Part shown: in pieces, positions 1 through 5,235 of the stretch
Layout of the letters: each line of letters begins with the position of its first letter
Position numbering within the stretch: position 1 is the first letter of the stretch
Assembly: GCA_050485745.1 (NCBI GenBank)
Contig: JBJHBY010000142.1
Coordinates: 1-9,443, forward strand
Length of the DNA stretch: 9,443 bases
Source: JBJHBY01 sp050485745
GTDB taxonomy: Bacteria > Pseudomonadota > Gammaproteobacteria > Pseudomonadales > CAMLJR01
Direction of reading: 5' to 3'
Position numbers and translations under genes: made by a program
The notes under the pieces: model-generated
Database searches by the model: none
What the model saw: the letters and a program-made list of their open reading frames with translations, nothing else
Told to the model about the DNA's origin: nothing

Positions 1-140
1 CGCTCCACCCGCTCCCAGTCGACCTGCTGCAGGTCGCGATACTGGCCGGTCAGGCCCAGCACCCGGTGCTGCCAGTGGTTGAGGCAGCCACGCTTGGAGC
101 CGTAGCGGTTGTTCAGCGGTGCCAGCACACGGTTCAGCAT
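1..140 (-). CDS. Partial unrecognised protein, N-terminal 46 residues
   Basis: An open frame starts at an ATG on the minus strand (138-140) and runs off the left edge without a stop. It begins MLNRVLAPLNNRYGSKRGCL and continues with a region rich in Arg, Gln and aromatic residues (for example HWQHRVLGLTGQYRDL). It lies 51 bp downstream of the deacetylase gene on the same strand and in the same frame, so the two may be co-transcribed. A G-rich stretch (AGGGGG) about 8 nt before the ATG is an acceptable ribosome binding site. I do not recognise the family from this fragment. Its position in an exopolysaccharide cluster suggests a role in sugar transfer or modification, but that is context only. 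Confidence 0.55.
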   Translation of the reverse strand, partial: MLNRVLAPLNNRYGSKRGCLNHWQHRVLGLTGQYRDLQQVDWERVE

Positions 141-191
141 GGGATGTGCCCCCTGCTATCCGGTTCCAGGCTGCCAAGGGCTCCGCCGTAC

Positions 192-1214
192 TCAGCGAAA
201 GCGATCACGAAAAGCCTCCATCCAGGCGCAGTAGCGCACAAAGGTGCCGAAGTCCCGTGGCAGGTCCATGCGCGGGATGGCGTAAAGCGGGGGTGGCCGG
301 TGGGCCTGCAGGCGCAGCGGCGCGGGGATGGCGCAGGCCGCGGCGCGCAGGCCCAGCCGCTCCACGGTGGCCTGCTCCCGCGGGCCGAAGTCCTCGGCAC
401 GGCCGGTGGGGTAGCAGAACACAGGCGCAGGTGCAGGCAATTCCTCGCGCAGGCGCTGCCAGGAGTGGATAATCTCTTGTTCCGAGTCTTCAGCCCCCAG
501 GCGGCTGAGAATGCGGTGGCTGCGGGAGTGGGGGCCAAACTGCACGCCCCGGGCCGCCAGGGCCCGGGCCTGATCCCAGGCCATGGGCTCATAGCCCGCG
601 GGCGCGGCGTCGGGCAGCGCCAGGTGGCAGGCGCGGGCCAGGCGCTCCAGCACCTCCGGCACCTCGGCCGCCGGCAAGGCCTTGAGCCGGTCCCACACGT
701 CATGCCGCGCCTCGCGGCGGTGTTCAGGTTTTTCCAGGCGATAGAGCAGCGCCTCGCCACCCACCTCGAGGCTGATACGGCTTACCCCGGTGTGGTTGAT
801 CAACCAGGCGACCTTGTCGTCCCAGGGCCAGTCCCTGCGGTCGAGCAGGTCGGTGATCAAAAAGCAGGTGACCGGGCTGTCGTATTCGAGGAACAACGGC
901 GCCAGCACCTGGGCCTGGTCGGCATAGCCGTCGTCCATGCAGAACACCACGGCGCGCTGTGGCAGGGGCTCGCCGTTGCGCAGGGTCTCCGCCAGTTGCG
1001 CCAGCGCCAGGTGGCGGTAGCGATGCCGGGCCAGCCAGTCCAGGCAGCGGCGCAGGTAGGCCGGCTGCACGCCGGAGATGCGATGTTCGGGCTGCTCGCT
1101 GCGGTGCAGCAGGAACACGGGCACGAAGGGCCCCGCCATGCGGCGCCCCAGGGCATCCACCGGGCGGGTCGCCAGCAGACGCCAGAACAGGCTGCTCCAA
1201 TGAATGGTGCTCAC
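192..1214 (-). CDS. Polysaccharide deacetylase family protein (NodB homology domain)
   Basis: This is a predicted 340-residue carbohydrate esterase 4-type protein that would remove N- or O-acetyl groups from a surface polysaccharide. The three NodB-type motifs are visible: FCMDDGYAD at residues 91-99 (metal and catalytic Asp pair), HSRSH at 229-233 (the metal-binding His pair), and CYPTGR at 267-272. I chose the GTG at 1212-1214 (protein begins VSTIHWSSLF) because GAGGAG lies about 11 nt upstream. The frame stays open to 1316, but that extra stretch is low-complexity Ala/Pro/Arg and lacks family character. An internal ATG (residue 26) would still keep all motifs. It is divergent from the glycosyltransferase at 1340 and reads toward the partial gene at 1-140. 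It differs clearly from the DUF3473-type deacetylase at 7010, so the two probably act on different substrates or at different steps. The family call is firm; the substrate is not known. Confidence 0.85.
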   Translation of the reverse strand: MSTIHWSSLFWRLLATRPVDALGRRMAGPFVPVFLLHRSEQPEHRISGVQPAYLRRCLDWLARHRYRHLALAQLAETLRNGEPLPQRAVVFCMDDGYADQAQVLAPLFLEYDSPVTCFLITDLLDRRDWPWDDKVAWLINHTGVSRISLEVGGEALLYRLEKPEHRREARHDVWDRLKALPAAEVPEVLERLARACHLALPDAAPAGYEPMAWDQARALAARGVQFGPHSRSHRILSRLGAEDSEQEIIHSWQRLREELPAPAPVFCYPTGRAEDFGPREQATVERLGLRAAACAIPAPLRLQAHRPPPLYAIPRMDLPRDFGTFVRYCAWMEAFRDRFR

Positions 1215-1290
1215 GCGGTACCACACTCCTCGACCCGCCCGCAGGGCACACACCGGGCCACTTGCGGCTATCCTGTAGACTGTCGCGCTG

Positions 1291-1308
1291 GCCGGCGGCG
1301 GCGCCGGC
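1291..1308. other. GC-rich inverted repeat in divergent intergenic region
   Basis: GCCGGCG (1291-1297) pairs with CGCCGGC (1302-1308) across a 4-nt loop. It lies in the 125-bp gap between the divergent deacetylase and glycosyltransferase starts, about 32 nt before the glycosyltransferase ATG. It could be a leader hairpin or a binding site. No T-tract follows, so it is not a standard terminator. No convincing -35/-10 pair is visible on either strand here; TATCCT and TAGACT around 1270-1281 are the only weak -10-like words. Confidence 0.3.
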
Positions 1309-1339
1309 TCGCACAAAACCCTTTCATTCTAGCAGGCCC

Positions 1340-2446
1340 ATGAAAACTCTCTTGCACGTTATCGACACCACCGGCCCCGGCGGGGCGGAGACGGTGTTCA
1401 TCGAACTGGCGGACCGGCTGCGCCGGCGTGGTTATCGCAGCCTGGTGCTGGTGCGCGGCCCGGGCTGGGTGAAAAGCACCCTGGAGCAGCGCGGGCTGGA
1501 GCCGATCGAGCTGGACGCCAAAGGCAGCTTCAACCTGGGCTTTCTGCGCGCCCTGGGGGGCCTGATCCGGCGCGAACAGGTGGACCTGATCCAGTCTCAC
1601 CTGCTGGGCTCCAATGTGTATTGCGCCCTGGCCGGGGCACTGACGCGACGCCCGGTGGTGGGCACCTTCCACGGCATGGTGGATATCTCCCCCAACGAGC
1701 GCCGGCGCGGCCTCAAGCTGTGGGTGATGGAGCGCGGCATCCGCCGCTTTGTGGCGGTGTCCGACGGGCTGGCGCGGGCCGTCGCCGCGGAGGGGCTGCT
1801 CAACCCGAAGAAGACCAGCGTGATCTACAACGGCATCGATACGGCACGCTACCAGCGCCCGCGGCACCGCGAGCTGGTCGCGCGGCTGGGGCTGCCGCAG
1901 GATGCGCTGCTGGTGGGCAGCCTGGGCAATGTGCGCCCGGCCAAGGGCTATGACCAGCTGATCCGCAGTGCTGCCCTGCTGGCGGAGCGCTATCCACGGT
2001 TGCACTTCGTCATCGCCGGGCATATCAAGCAGAGTGTGATGCAGCCCCTGCAGGCCCTGATGGGGGAACTGCGGGTGGCGGATCGGGTGCACTTTCTCGG
2101 CTTTTGCGATGACAGCGCGGATTTTCTCGCCGGGGTGGACCTGTTCCTGCTGTCGTCCACGTCCGAGGGTTTTTCCATCTCCACCATCGAGGCGATGGCC
2201 AGCGGCCTGCCGGTGCTGGTGACCCGCTGCGGGGGGCCGGAGGAGATTGTGCGCGACGGCGAGACCGGGCTGATGGTGCCCCCGGCGGACCCGGCTAACC
2301 TGGCGGAGGGCCTGGCACAGTTGCTTGATGACCCGGCCCTGGCCACACGCCTGGCCGCTGCCGGGCGGGCGGATGCCCTGGCGCGGTTTGATATCGAGGC
2401 GATGGTGGATCAGTACGAGGCGGTGTATCGGGCTGTGGGGGTGTAA
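1340..2446 (+). CDS. Glycosyltransferase, GT4-type (group 1), GT-B fold
   Basis: This 368-residue retaining glycosyltransferase would act on the cytoplasmic side of the membrane, transferring a nucleotide-activated sugar to a growing lipid-linked glycan. The N-terminal Rossmann domain begins MKTLLHVIDT, with the donor/acceptor loop GPGGAE at 12-17 and FHGMVD at 110-115. The inter-domain region has VIYNGID at 161-167. The C-terminal nucleotide-sugar domain carries GNVRPAKGYD at 196-205 (the usual Arg and Lys-Gly phosphate-binding element) and the EX7E pair E276/E284 within EGFSISTIEAM, followed by SGLPVLVT. Length is typical for the family. The ATG at 1340 is chosen because the motif-bearing N-terminus starts there; the upstream extension of the frame is antisense to the divergent gene. 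AGCAGG is a modest ribosome binding site. Exosortase-associated loci commonly contain several such enzymes. The sugar donor cannot be told from sequence. Confidence 0.93.
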   Translation: MKTLLHVIDTTGPGGAETVFIELADRLRRRGYRSLVLVRGPGWVKSTLEQRGLEPIELDAKGSFNLGFLRALGGLIRREQVDLIQSHLLGSNVYCALAGALTRRPVVGTFHGMVDISPNERRRGLKLWVMERGIRRFVAVSDGLARAVAAEGLLNPKKTSVIYNGIDTARYQRPRHRELVARLGLPQDALLVGSLGNVRPAKGYDQLIRSAALLAERYPRLHFVIAGHIKQSVMQPLQALMGELRVADRVHFLGFCDDSADFLAGVDLFLLSSTSEGFSISTIEAMASGLPVLVTRCGGPEEIVRDGETGLMVPPADPANLAEGLAQLLDDPALATRLAAAGRADALARFDIEAMVDQYEAVYRAVGV

Positions 2447-2464
2447 GGGGGAGCAAGTTGCAAA

Positions 2465-2485
2465 CTGTATCCCCATGAGATACAG
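2465..2485. promoter_or_regulatory. Perfect inverted repeat, candidate HigA operator
   Basis: CTGTATC (2465-2471) and GATACAG (2479-2485) are perfect reverse complements separated by 7 nt. The repeat lies 25 bp before the remnant HigB start codon and just after a TTGCAA hexamer (2458-2463), with GATACA (2479-2484) as a weak -10 at 15-bp spacing. HigA-family antitoxins are known to bind palindromes over their own promoter, so autoregulation is the natural reading. It could also act as a weak hairpin downstream of the glycosyltransferase, but no T-tract follows it. Confidence 0.5.
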
Positions 2486-2509
2486 CCGGGTCCGTCAATG
2501 GAGTGACGC

Positions 2510-2539
2510 ATGATCAAGGGTTTTCGCCACAAGGGCTTA
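2510..2539 (+). pseudogene. higB: higB toxin remnant (first ~10 codons only)
   Basis: The codons from the ATG at 2510 read MIKGFRHKGL, which matches the conserved start of HigB toxins (MIKSFxHKGL-type in the RelE superfamily). The next residues are already the HigA antitoxin. A good ribosome binding site, GGAG at 2500-2503, sits 6 nt before this ATG, where a higB signal would be expected. In canonical higBA operons the toxin of about 90 residues precedes the antitoxin, so roughly 80 codons appear to have been lost in frame. The match rests on ten residues recalled from the family, so it is an inference, though the order and context fit well. Confidence 0.6.
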
Positions 2540-2857
2540 GTCATGGACAGCATGCTCACCCCCCCACACCCGGGCGAGACGTTGCGCGAGGATGTATTGC
2601 CGGCCCTGGGGCTGAGCGTCTCTGAAGCTGCCCGGCAGCTGGGCATCAGCCGGGTTGCCCTGTCGCGGGTTCTCCACGGCCACGCGGCCATTTCAGTGGA
2701 CCTGGCTCGCCGCCTGGAAGTGTGGCTGGATGGCCCCGAGCAAGGCCCCAGCGCCGAGTCCTGGCTCAGGAATCAGCTGGCGCGCGATCTGTGGCAAGCC
2801 AGGCAGGCTGGCGCCCCTCCCCTCGTCCGCCGGGCGGAACCGCAACCCGCGCCATAG
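2510..2857 (+). CDS. higA: HigA family antitoxin (XRE-type HTH) carrying a HigB-derived leader
   Basis: The frame encodes 115 residues. From residue 15 it is a standard HigA/VapI-type antitoxin: PPHPGETLRE at 18-27, a helix-turn-helix at about 35-70 (LSVSEAARQLGISRVALSRVL, then HAAISVDLARRLE), and the family C-terminal element ESWLRNQLARDLWQAR at 83-98. HigA normally neutralises HigB and represses the higBA promoter. Two starts are possible. ATG 2510 has GGAG 6 nt upstream and would give a protein with 11 extra HigB-derived residues. ATG 2543 has AAGGG 7 nt upstream and gives the normal 104-residue HigA. No toxin gene remains upstream or downstream, so this is an orphan antitoxin that may persist as a DNA-binding repressor. 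The HigA call is firm; which start is used is open. Confidence 0.85.
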   Translation: MIKGFRHKGLVMDSMLTPPHPGETLREDVLPALGLSVSEAARQLGISRVALSRVLHGHAAISVDLARRLEVWLDGPEQGPSAESWLRNQLARDLWQARQAGAPPLVRRAEPQPAP

Positions 2858-2861
2858 GCTT

Positions 2862-2902
2862 GGCGGTCCTTGAGGCGGTCGTGCAGGGTGCGCAGTCAGG
2901 CA
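2862..2902 (-). pseudogene. 41-bp relic of the xrtA 3' end
   Basis: This stretch matches 3654-3694, inside the terminal codons of xrtA, at 37 of 41 positions and in the same orientation. All four differences are T here versus C in the intact gene. On the minus strand the intact copy reads WLRTLRDRLEGR. The relic reads stop-LRTLHDRLKDR because the Trp codon TGG has become TGA. The match stops abruptly after the TGCC end of the block and fades on the other side. It begins 4 bp after the higA stop codon. Confidence 0.7.
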
Positions 2903-2906
2903 AGGA

Positions 2907-2936
2907 TGGACAAGGTGCCAGCTCTGGCACTAACAT
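2907..2936 (+). promoter_or_regulatory. Candidate sigma70 promoter of the RelE/HTH operon
   Basis: TGGACA (2907-2912, five of six to the -35 consensus) and TAACAT (2931-2936, four of six to the -10 consensus) are 18 bp apart. Transcription would start near 2943, about 27 nt before the toxin ATG. The perfect palindrome at 2915-2930 fills the spacer, which is the usual arrangement for a promoter repressed by its own toxin-antitoxin complex. Confidence 0.5.
2915..2930. promoter_or_regulatory. Palindromic operator of the toxin-antitoxin operon
   Basis: GTGCCAG (2915-2921) and CTGGCAC (2924-2930) form a perfect 7+2+7 palindrome. It lies between the candidate -35 and -10 of the toxin operon. It is the best candidate binding site for the HTH antitoxin encoded at 3224. 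Binding itself is inferred. Confidence 0.55.
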
Positions 2937-2937
2937 A

Positions 2938-2965
2938 GTTACCAGAAGTTAACAGGGAAGTTAAC
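2938..2965. repeat. Tandem GTTAAC-type hexamers upstream of the toxin gene
   Basis: GTTACC at 2938, GTTAAC at 2948 and GTTAAC at 2960 are spaced 10 and 12 bp apart, close to one helical turn. The last two are self-complementary. They fill the predicted 5' leader between the promoter and the toxin start. They may be secondary operator sites, or may affect translation by overlapping the ribosome binding region (AGGGAAG at 2954-2960). Confidence 0.4.
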
Positions 2966-2969
2966 TGCG

Positions 2970-3227
2970 ATGTACACATTGACGTTTACGCGTCAGTCGA
3001 TTCGTGATTTGCGGCGTCTGCCACCGGATTTATCCAGGCGCATACTTCTGAAATTGAGGCAGTATGCAGCGGACCCGGCAAGTCAGGGCAACAATGTCAA
3101 ACGCCTGACGGGCCAGAAGGGTTACAGGCTGCGAGTGGGCGACTGGCGGGTTATCTTTCTTGTTGAGGACGAGCAATCCGAAGTGACGATCGTCAGGGTC
3201 GCATCACGAGGAGGAGTTTATCAGTGA
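2970..3227 (+). CDS. RelE/ParE-family toxin
   Basis: This 85-residue protein is the size expected for a type II toxin of the RelE superfamily. These are small basic proteins that either cleave mRNA on the ribosome (RelE) or poison gyrase (ParE). Visible features are the N-terminal strand MYTLTFTRQSIRDLRRLP, a basic helical hairpin at 10-35, LTGQKGYRLRVGDWRVIF at 46-63 (the conserved GxxRxRVGDWRVIF core, with R53, R55 and R60), and the final strand EVTIVRVASRGGVY at 71-84. The frame is intact with no sign of decay. AGGGAAG precedes the ATG. Its stop overlaps the antitoxin start (GTGA, 3224-3227), giving toxin-first translational coupling. The fold assignment is firm. RNase versus gyrase activity cannot be decided from the sequence. 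Confidence 0.9.
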   Translation: MYTLTFTRQSIRDLRRLPPDLSRRILLKLRQYAADPASQGNNVKRLTGQKGYRLRVGDWRVIFLVEDEQSEVTIVRVASRGGVYQ

Positions 3228-3592
3228 CAATCCAGATCATCGAGAAGGATGGTCGTCCGGAATGGGCGGTGATTCCCTACGCGGAATATCGCGGTCTGCT
3301 CAAGCGACTGGAGCGGCAAGCCGACCTTGAGGCGTTGGAAGCAGCCCGAGCGAGCCTGGCTGCCGGTACGGAAGAGCGGGTGAGCGCAGACATGGCACAG
3401 CGCCTGCTGACAGATAACCCGTTTCGCGCCTGGCGTGAGTACCGGGGTCATACGCTGGAAGCTGTCGCCCACGGCGCGGGCATCAGCCGGGCCTATCTGT
3501 CCATGATCGAGACGGGCAAACGTCAACCATCCGATGGCACCTGCCAAAGACTGGCGACAGCGCTGGGTGTTGAGGTGGCGGACCTGGAGTGA
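3224..3592 (+). CDS. HTH (XRE) antitoxin of the RelE-like toxin
   Basis: This 122-residue protein starts at GTG 3224, overlapping the toxin stop by 4 nt, with a strong GAGGAGGAG ribosome binding site 7 nt upstream. It has two parts. Residues 1-32 (DGRPEWAVIPYAEYRGLLKRLE) resemble the N-terminus of Phd/YefM-type antitoxins. After a charged linker (33-65, ADLEALEAARASLA), an XRE helix-turn-helix occupies about 66-122: TLEAVAHGAGISRAYLSMIE, then GKRQPSDGTCQRLATALGV. The strong ribosome binding site fits the general need for antitoxin excess. In this layout the HTH would repress the operon through the palindrome at 2915-2930, and the linker or N-terminus would contact the toxin. Which part neutralises the toxin is inferred. 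A dispersed hairpin follows the stop within 6 bp. Confidence 0.88.
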   Translation: MTIQIIEKDGRPEWAVIPYAEYRGLLKRLERQADLEALEAARASLAAGTEERVSADMAQRLLTDNPFRAWREYRGHTLEAVAHGAGISRAYLSMIETGKRQPSDGTCQRLATALGVEVADLE

Positions 3593-3597
3593 GAACG

Positions 3598-3627
3598 CCG
3601 GGTTACGCGGCATAGCCGCTAACCCGG
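3598..3627. repeat. Dispersed hairpin repeat, copy A (contains xrtA stop)
   Basis: CCGGGTTA (3598-3605) pairs with TAACCCGG (3620-3627), and GCGGC (3607-3611) pairs with GCCGC (3615-3619). The loop is ATA and C3606 is bulged, giving a 13-bp stem. The same design, including the bulged C and 3-nt loop, recurs at 9401-9426. The element lies between two convergent genes, and the TAG stop of xrtA (3619-3621, minus) is inside its right arm. Lack of a T-tract argues against an intrinsic terminator, but it could still protect 3' ends or mark a REP-like family. Confidence 0.7.
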
Positions 3628-5148
3628 TGGCGCGGGGGTGATGCCCGCAGTTGGGCGGCCCTCGAGGCGGTCGCGCAGGGTGCGCAGCCAGGCACCGGCC
3701 TCGCCGCGCTGCAGTGAGGCCTGCTCGTCGCTGCAGTCGAGGCGGCGGCAGGGCATGGAAACGGTCAGCAGCACCGCCTCCGGGTGGCCGGTCACAAAAC
3801 CGCGCAGTTGCAGCAGCCGGGCCATGCGCTCGTCCGCGGTGGCCTGCCCGCCCACCAGATAGAACGACCACACCACACGGTTGCGCACCGGGCCGTCGCG
3901 CACCAGGGTCTCGCGCACGCTGAATCCATCGTCCAGGGCCACGCGGCGCTGGCGGATGGTCTGGCTCTCGCTGGCAATGCGGTGGCTGAAGTAGATCATC
4001 TTGCGGGTCTGGGTCTGCTCCAGCCAGGTCAGTGCCAGCACCTCGGCCTCGCGGCCGTCCAGGCGCAACTGCCAGGCCTGCTGTTCATCGAAATCATGAA
4101 AGCGCGGTTGCCAGGCCGGCTCCACCAGCGACCGGGCGAAATCCGCCGGGGTGAGCAGGCCCGCCGCGGGATTGTTGCGCTCCACCTGCCCGGCCAGCAG
4201 CGCCAGCAACGGGGCGCTCAGGGCCACCGCCGTTGCCAGCAGCACCGCGGGCACCAGGGTCGGCCAGTGCGGGCGGCTACCGGCATGGCTGCCGCGGCGC
4301 TCGGGCTCGCCCTCGGCAAAATGGTTGGTCAGCCAGAAGTACGGCACCAGGGCCACGGCGAACACCACCCAGCCAAAGGTCTCGTGGTCATCCACCAGGC
4401 TGCTCTGCATGTCGGTGTAATAGCCGATCAGCACCAGGGCAACCACTCGCACCCAGTTGCTGAGCAGGGCCAGGGCGATGGCCACCAGAATCACCAGCAG
4501 CCGTCCATGCACGCTGCGGTAGGACAAATGTGCCTGCAACAGGCCCAATACCACGCCGATCAGCAGATAGTTCAGGCCACTGCAGCCCCCCGCCACCACA
4601 AAGGTGCCCGCGGGCACCGTGATGTAAAAGCCGTCCACCAGGGCGGGGATGCTCATCACGTTGAGGAACCACTGGGTCACCACCACGGTGATCTGGCGCA
4701 GCGGCAGGCCCAGCCCATCCCACAGGGGGATGCCCATGTAGAGGATGGCGAAGGGAAACAGGGCGATGCGGCCCACGCGCCAGCCGAAGATCAGGGTGAC
4801 CCAGCACCAGAACAGGGCCGGCAGGGCGATTTGCTCGGCGATACGCACATGGGCGACGTGGCCCGCCAGCCAGAACAGGGCCACACCCAGCAGAGGCAGG
4901 GCCATCCAGTGCAGGGGCTGCACCGGGGTGGCGGCCAGCTCGAAGCGGCGCCGGTAGATCAGGTAGGCGCCGACCAGCAGCAGCAGATAACCATGGGAAT
5001 AGCCCAGCACGGTGCTGGACCAGCGGTCGTGAAAGCTGGCCAGTGTGTCAGCATAAGCGATTCCCAGCAGGGCAAGGCCCAGAAGCATCAGGCCCAAAGG
5101 CAGCAGCGGCCCCGACAGCCACGGGGCCGGAGTGGTGTTCCTTGACAT
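3619..5148 (-). CDS. xrtA: Exosortase A with fused EpsI-like C-terminal domain
   Basis: This 509-residue inner-membrane protein is the sorting enzyme that processes PEP-CTERM proteins at their C-terminal signal in exopolysaccharide-producing Gram-negative bacteria. Residues 1-280 contain many hydrophobic segments (for example 12-32, 82-96, 108-120, 181-205, 217-243 and 258-275). The exosortase active-site set is present: C189 in GGCSGLNYL, R234 in NWVRVV, and H255 in DDHETFGW. Residues about 285-509 form a further transmembrane segment (about 297-316) and a periplasmic EpsI/DUF3485-like domain (AWQPRFHDFDEQQAW at 342-356). XrtA-EpsI fusions are known in the family. The XrtA subtype is supported by the FemAB and DUF3473 deacetylase genes nearby. 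The ATG at 5148 has AGGGA 11 nt upstream. The last codons and stop lie in a dispersed hairpin, and a decayed copy of the 3' end is found at 2862-2902. No PEP-CTERM substrate is in the window. Confidence 0.95.
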   Translation of the reverse strand: MSRNTTPAPWLSGPLLPLGLMLLGLALLGIAYADTLASFHDRWSSTVLGYSHGYLLLLVGAYLIYRRRFELAATPVQPLHWMALPLLGVALFWLAGHVAHVRIAEQIALPALFWCWVTLIFGWRVGRIALFPFAILYMGIPLWDGLGLPLRQITVVVTQWFLNVMSIPALVDGFYITVPAGTFVVAGGCSGLNYLLIGVVLGLLQAHLSYRSVHGRLLVILVAIALALLSNWVRVVALVLIGYYTDMQSSLVDDHETFGWVVFAVALVPYFWLTNHFAEGEPERRGSHAGSRPHWPTLVPAVLLATAVALSAPLLALLAGQVERNNPAAGLLTPADFARSLVEPAWQPRFHDFDEQQAWQLRLDGREAEVLALTWLEQTQTRKMIYFSHRIASESQTIRQRRVALDDGFSVRETLVRDGPVRNRVVWSFYLVGGQATADERMARLLQLRGFVTGHPEAVLLTVSMPCRRLDCSDEQASLQRGEAGAWLRTLRDRLEGRPTAGITPAPPG

Positions 5149-5177
5149 TACCGTGCAATTCCCTGTTCAGCGCAGGC

Positions 5178-5186
5178 AGTGTAGCA
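5178..5186 (-). promoter_or_regulatory. Candidate extended -10 promoter of xrtA
   Basis: On the minus strand TGC-TACACT (complement of 5178-5186) is an extended -10 element. It would start transcription near 5171, about 23 nt before the xrtA ATG. No good -35 lies 17 bp upstream, as expected when a TGn extension is used. The 87-bp gap to the ATPase gene leaves room for an independent promoter, but read-through from that gene is also possible. Confidence 0.3.
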
Positions 5187-5235
5187 GCCCTGTCGCGGAA
5201 GCGCCCGCCGAGTGGGCAGCCGCCGCAAAGGCGCC

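Noticed and set aside
66..1343. Plus-strand open frame of 425 codons opposite the NodB-type deacetylase
   Set aside because: The minus frame carries the three NodB motifs; the plus translation has no recognisable domain.
1268..2476. Long minus-strand open frame (402 codons) opposite the glycosyltransferase
   Set aside because: It is a shadow of GC-rich codon use. The plus frame carries all GT4 motifs, while the minus translation is His/Gln/Ala-rich without any domain.
2925..2940. Sigma54-like TGGCAC (2925-2930) near the toxin gene, considered because PEP-CTERM regulons can use RpoN
   Set aside because: The required GC at the -12 element is missing (TAGT in place of TTGC), and the word is part of the palindromic operator.
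3598..3627. Intrinsic terminator between the antitoxin and xrtA
   Set aside because: The hairpin is strong but there is no T-tract on either side, and a second copy of the same design exists at 9401-9426. Dispersed repeat is the better description.
3784..5145. Long plus-strand open frame (453 codons) opposite xrtA
   Set aside because: The translation is Gln/His/Gly-rich low complexity, and the minus frame has the exosortase active site and membrane segments.
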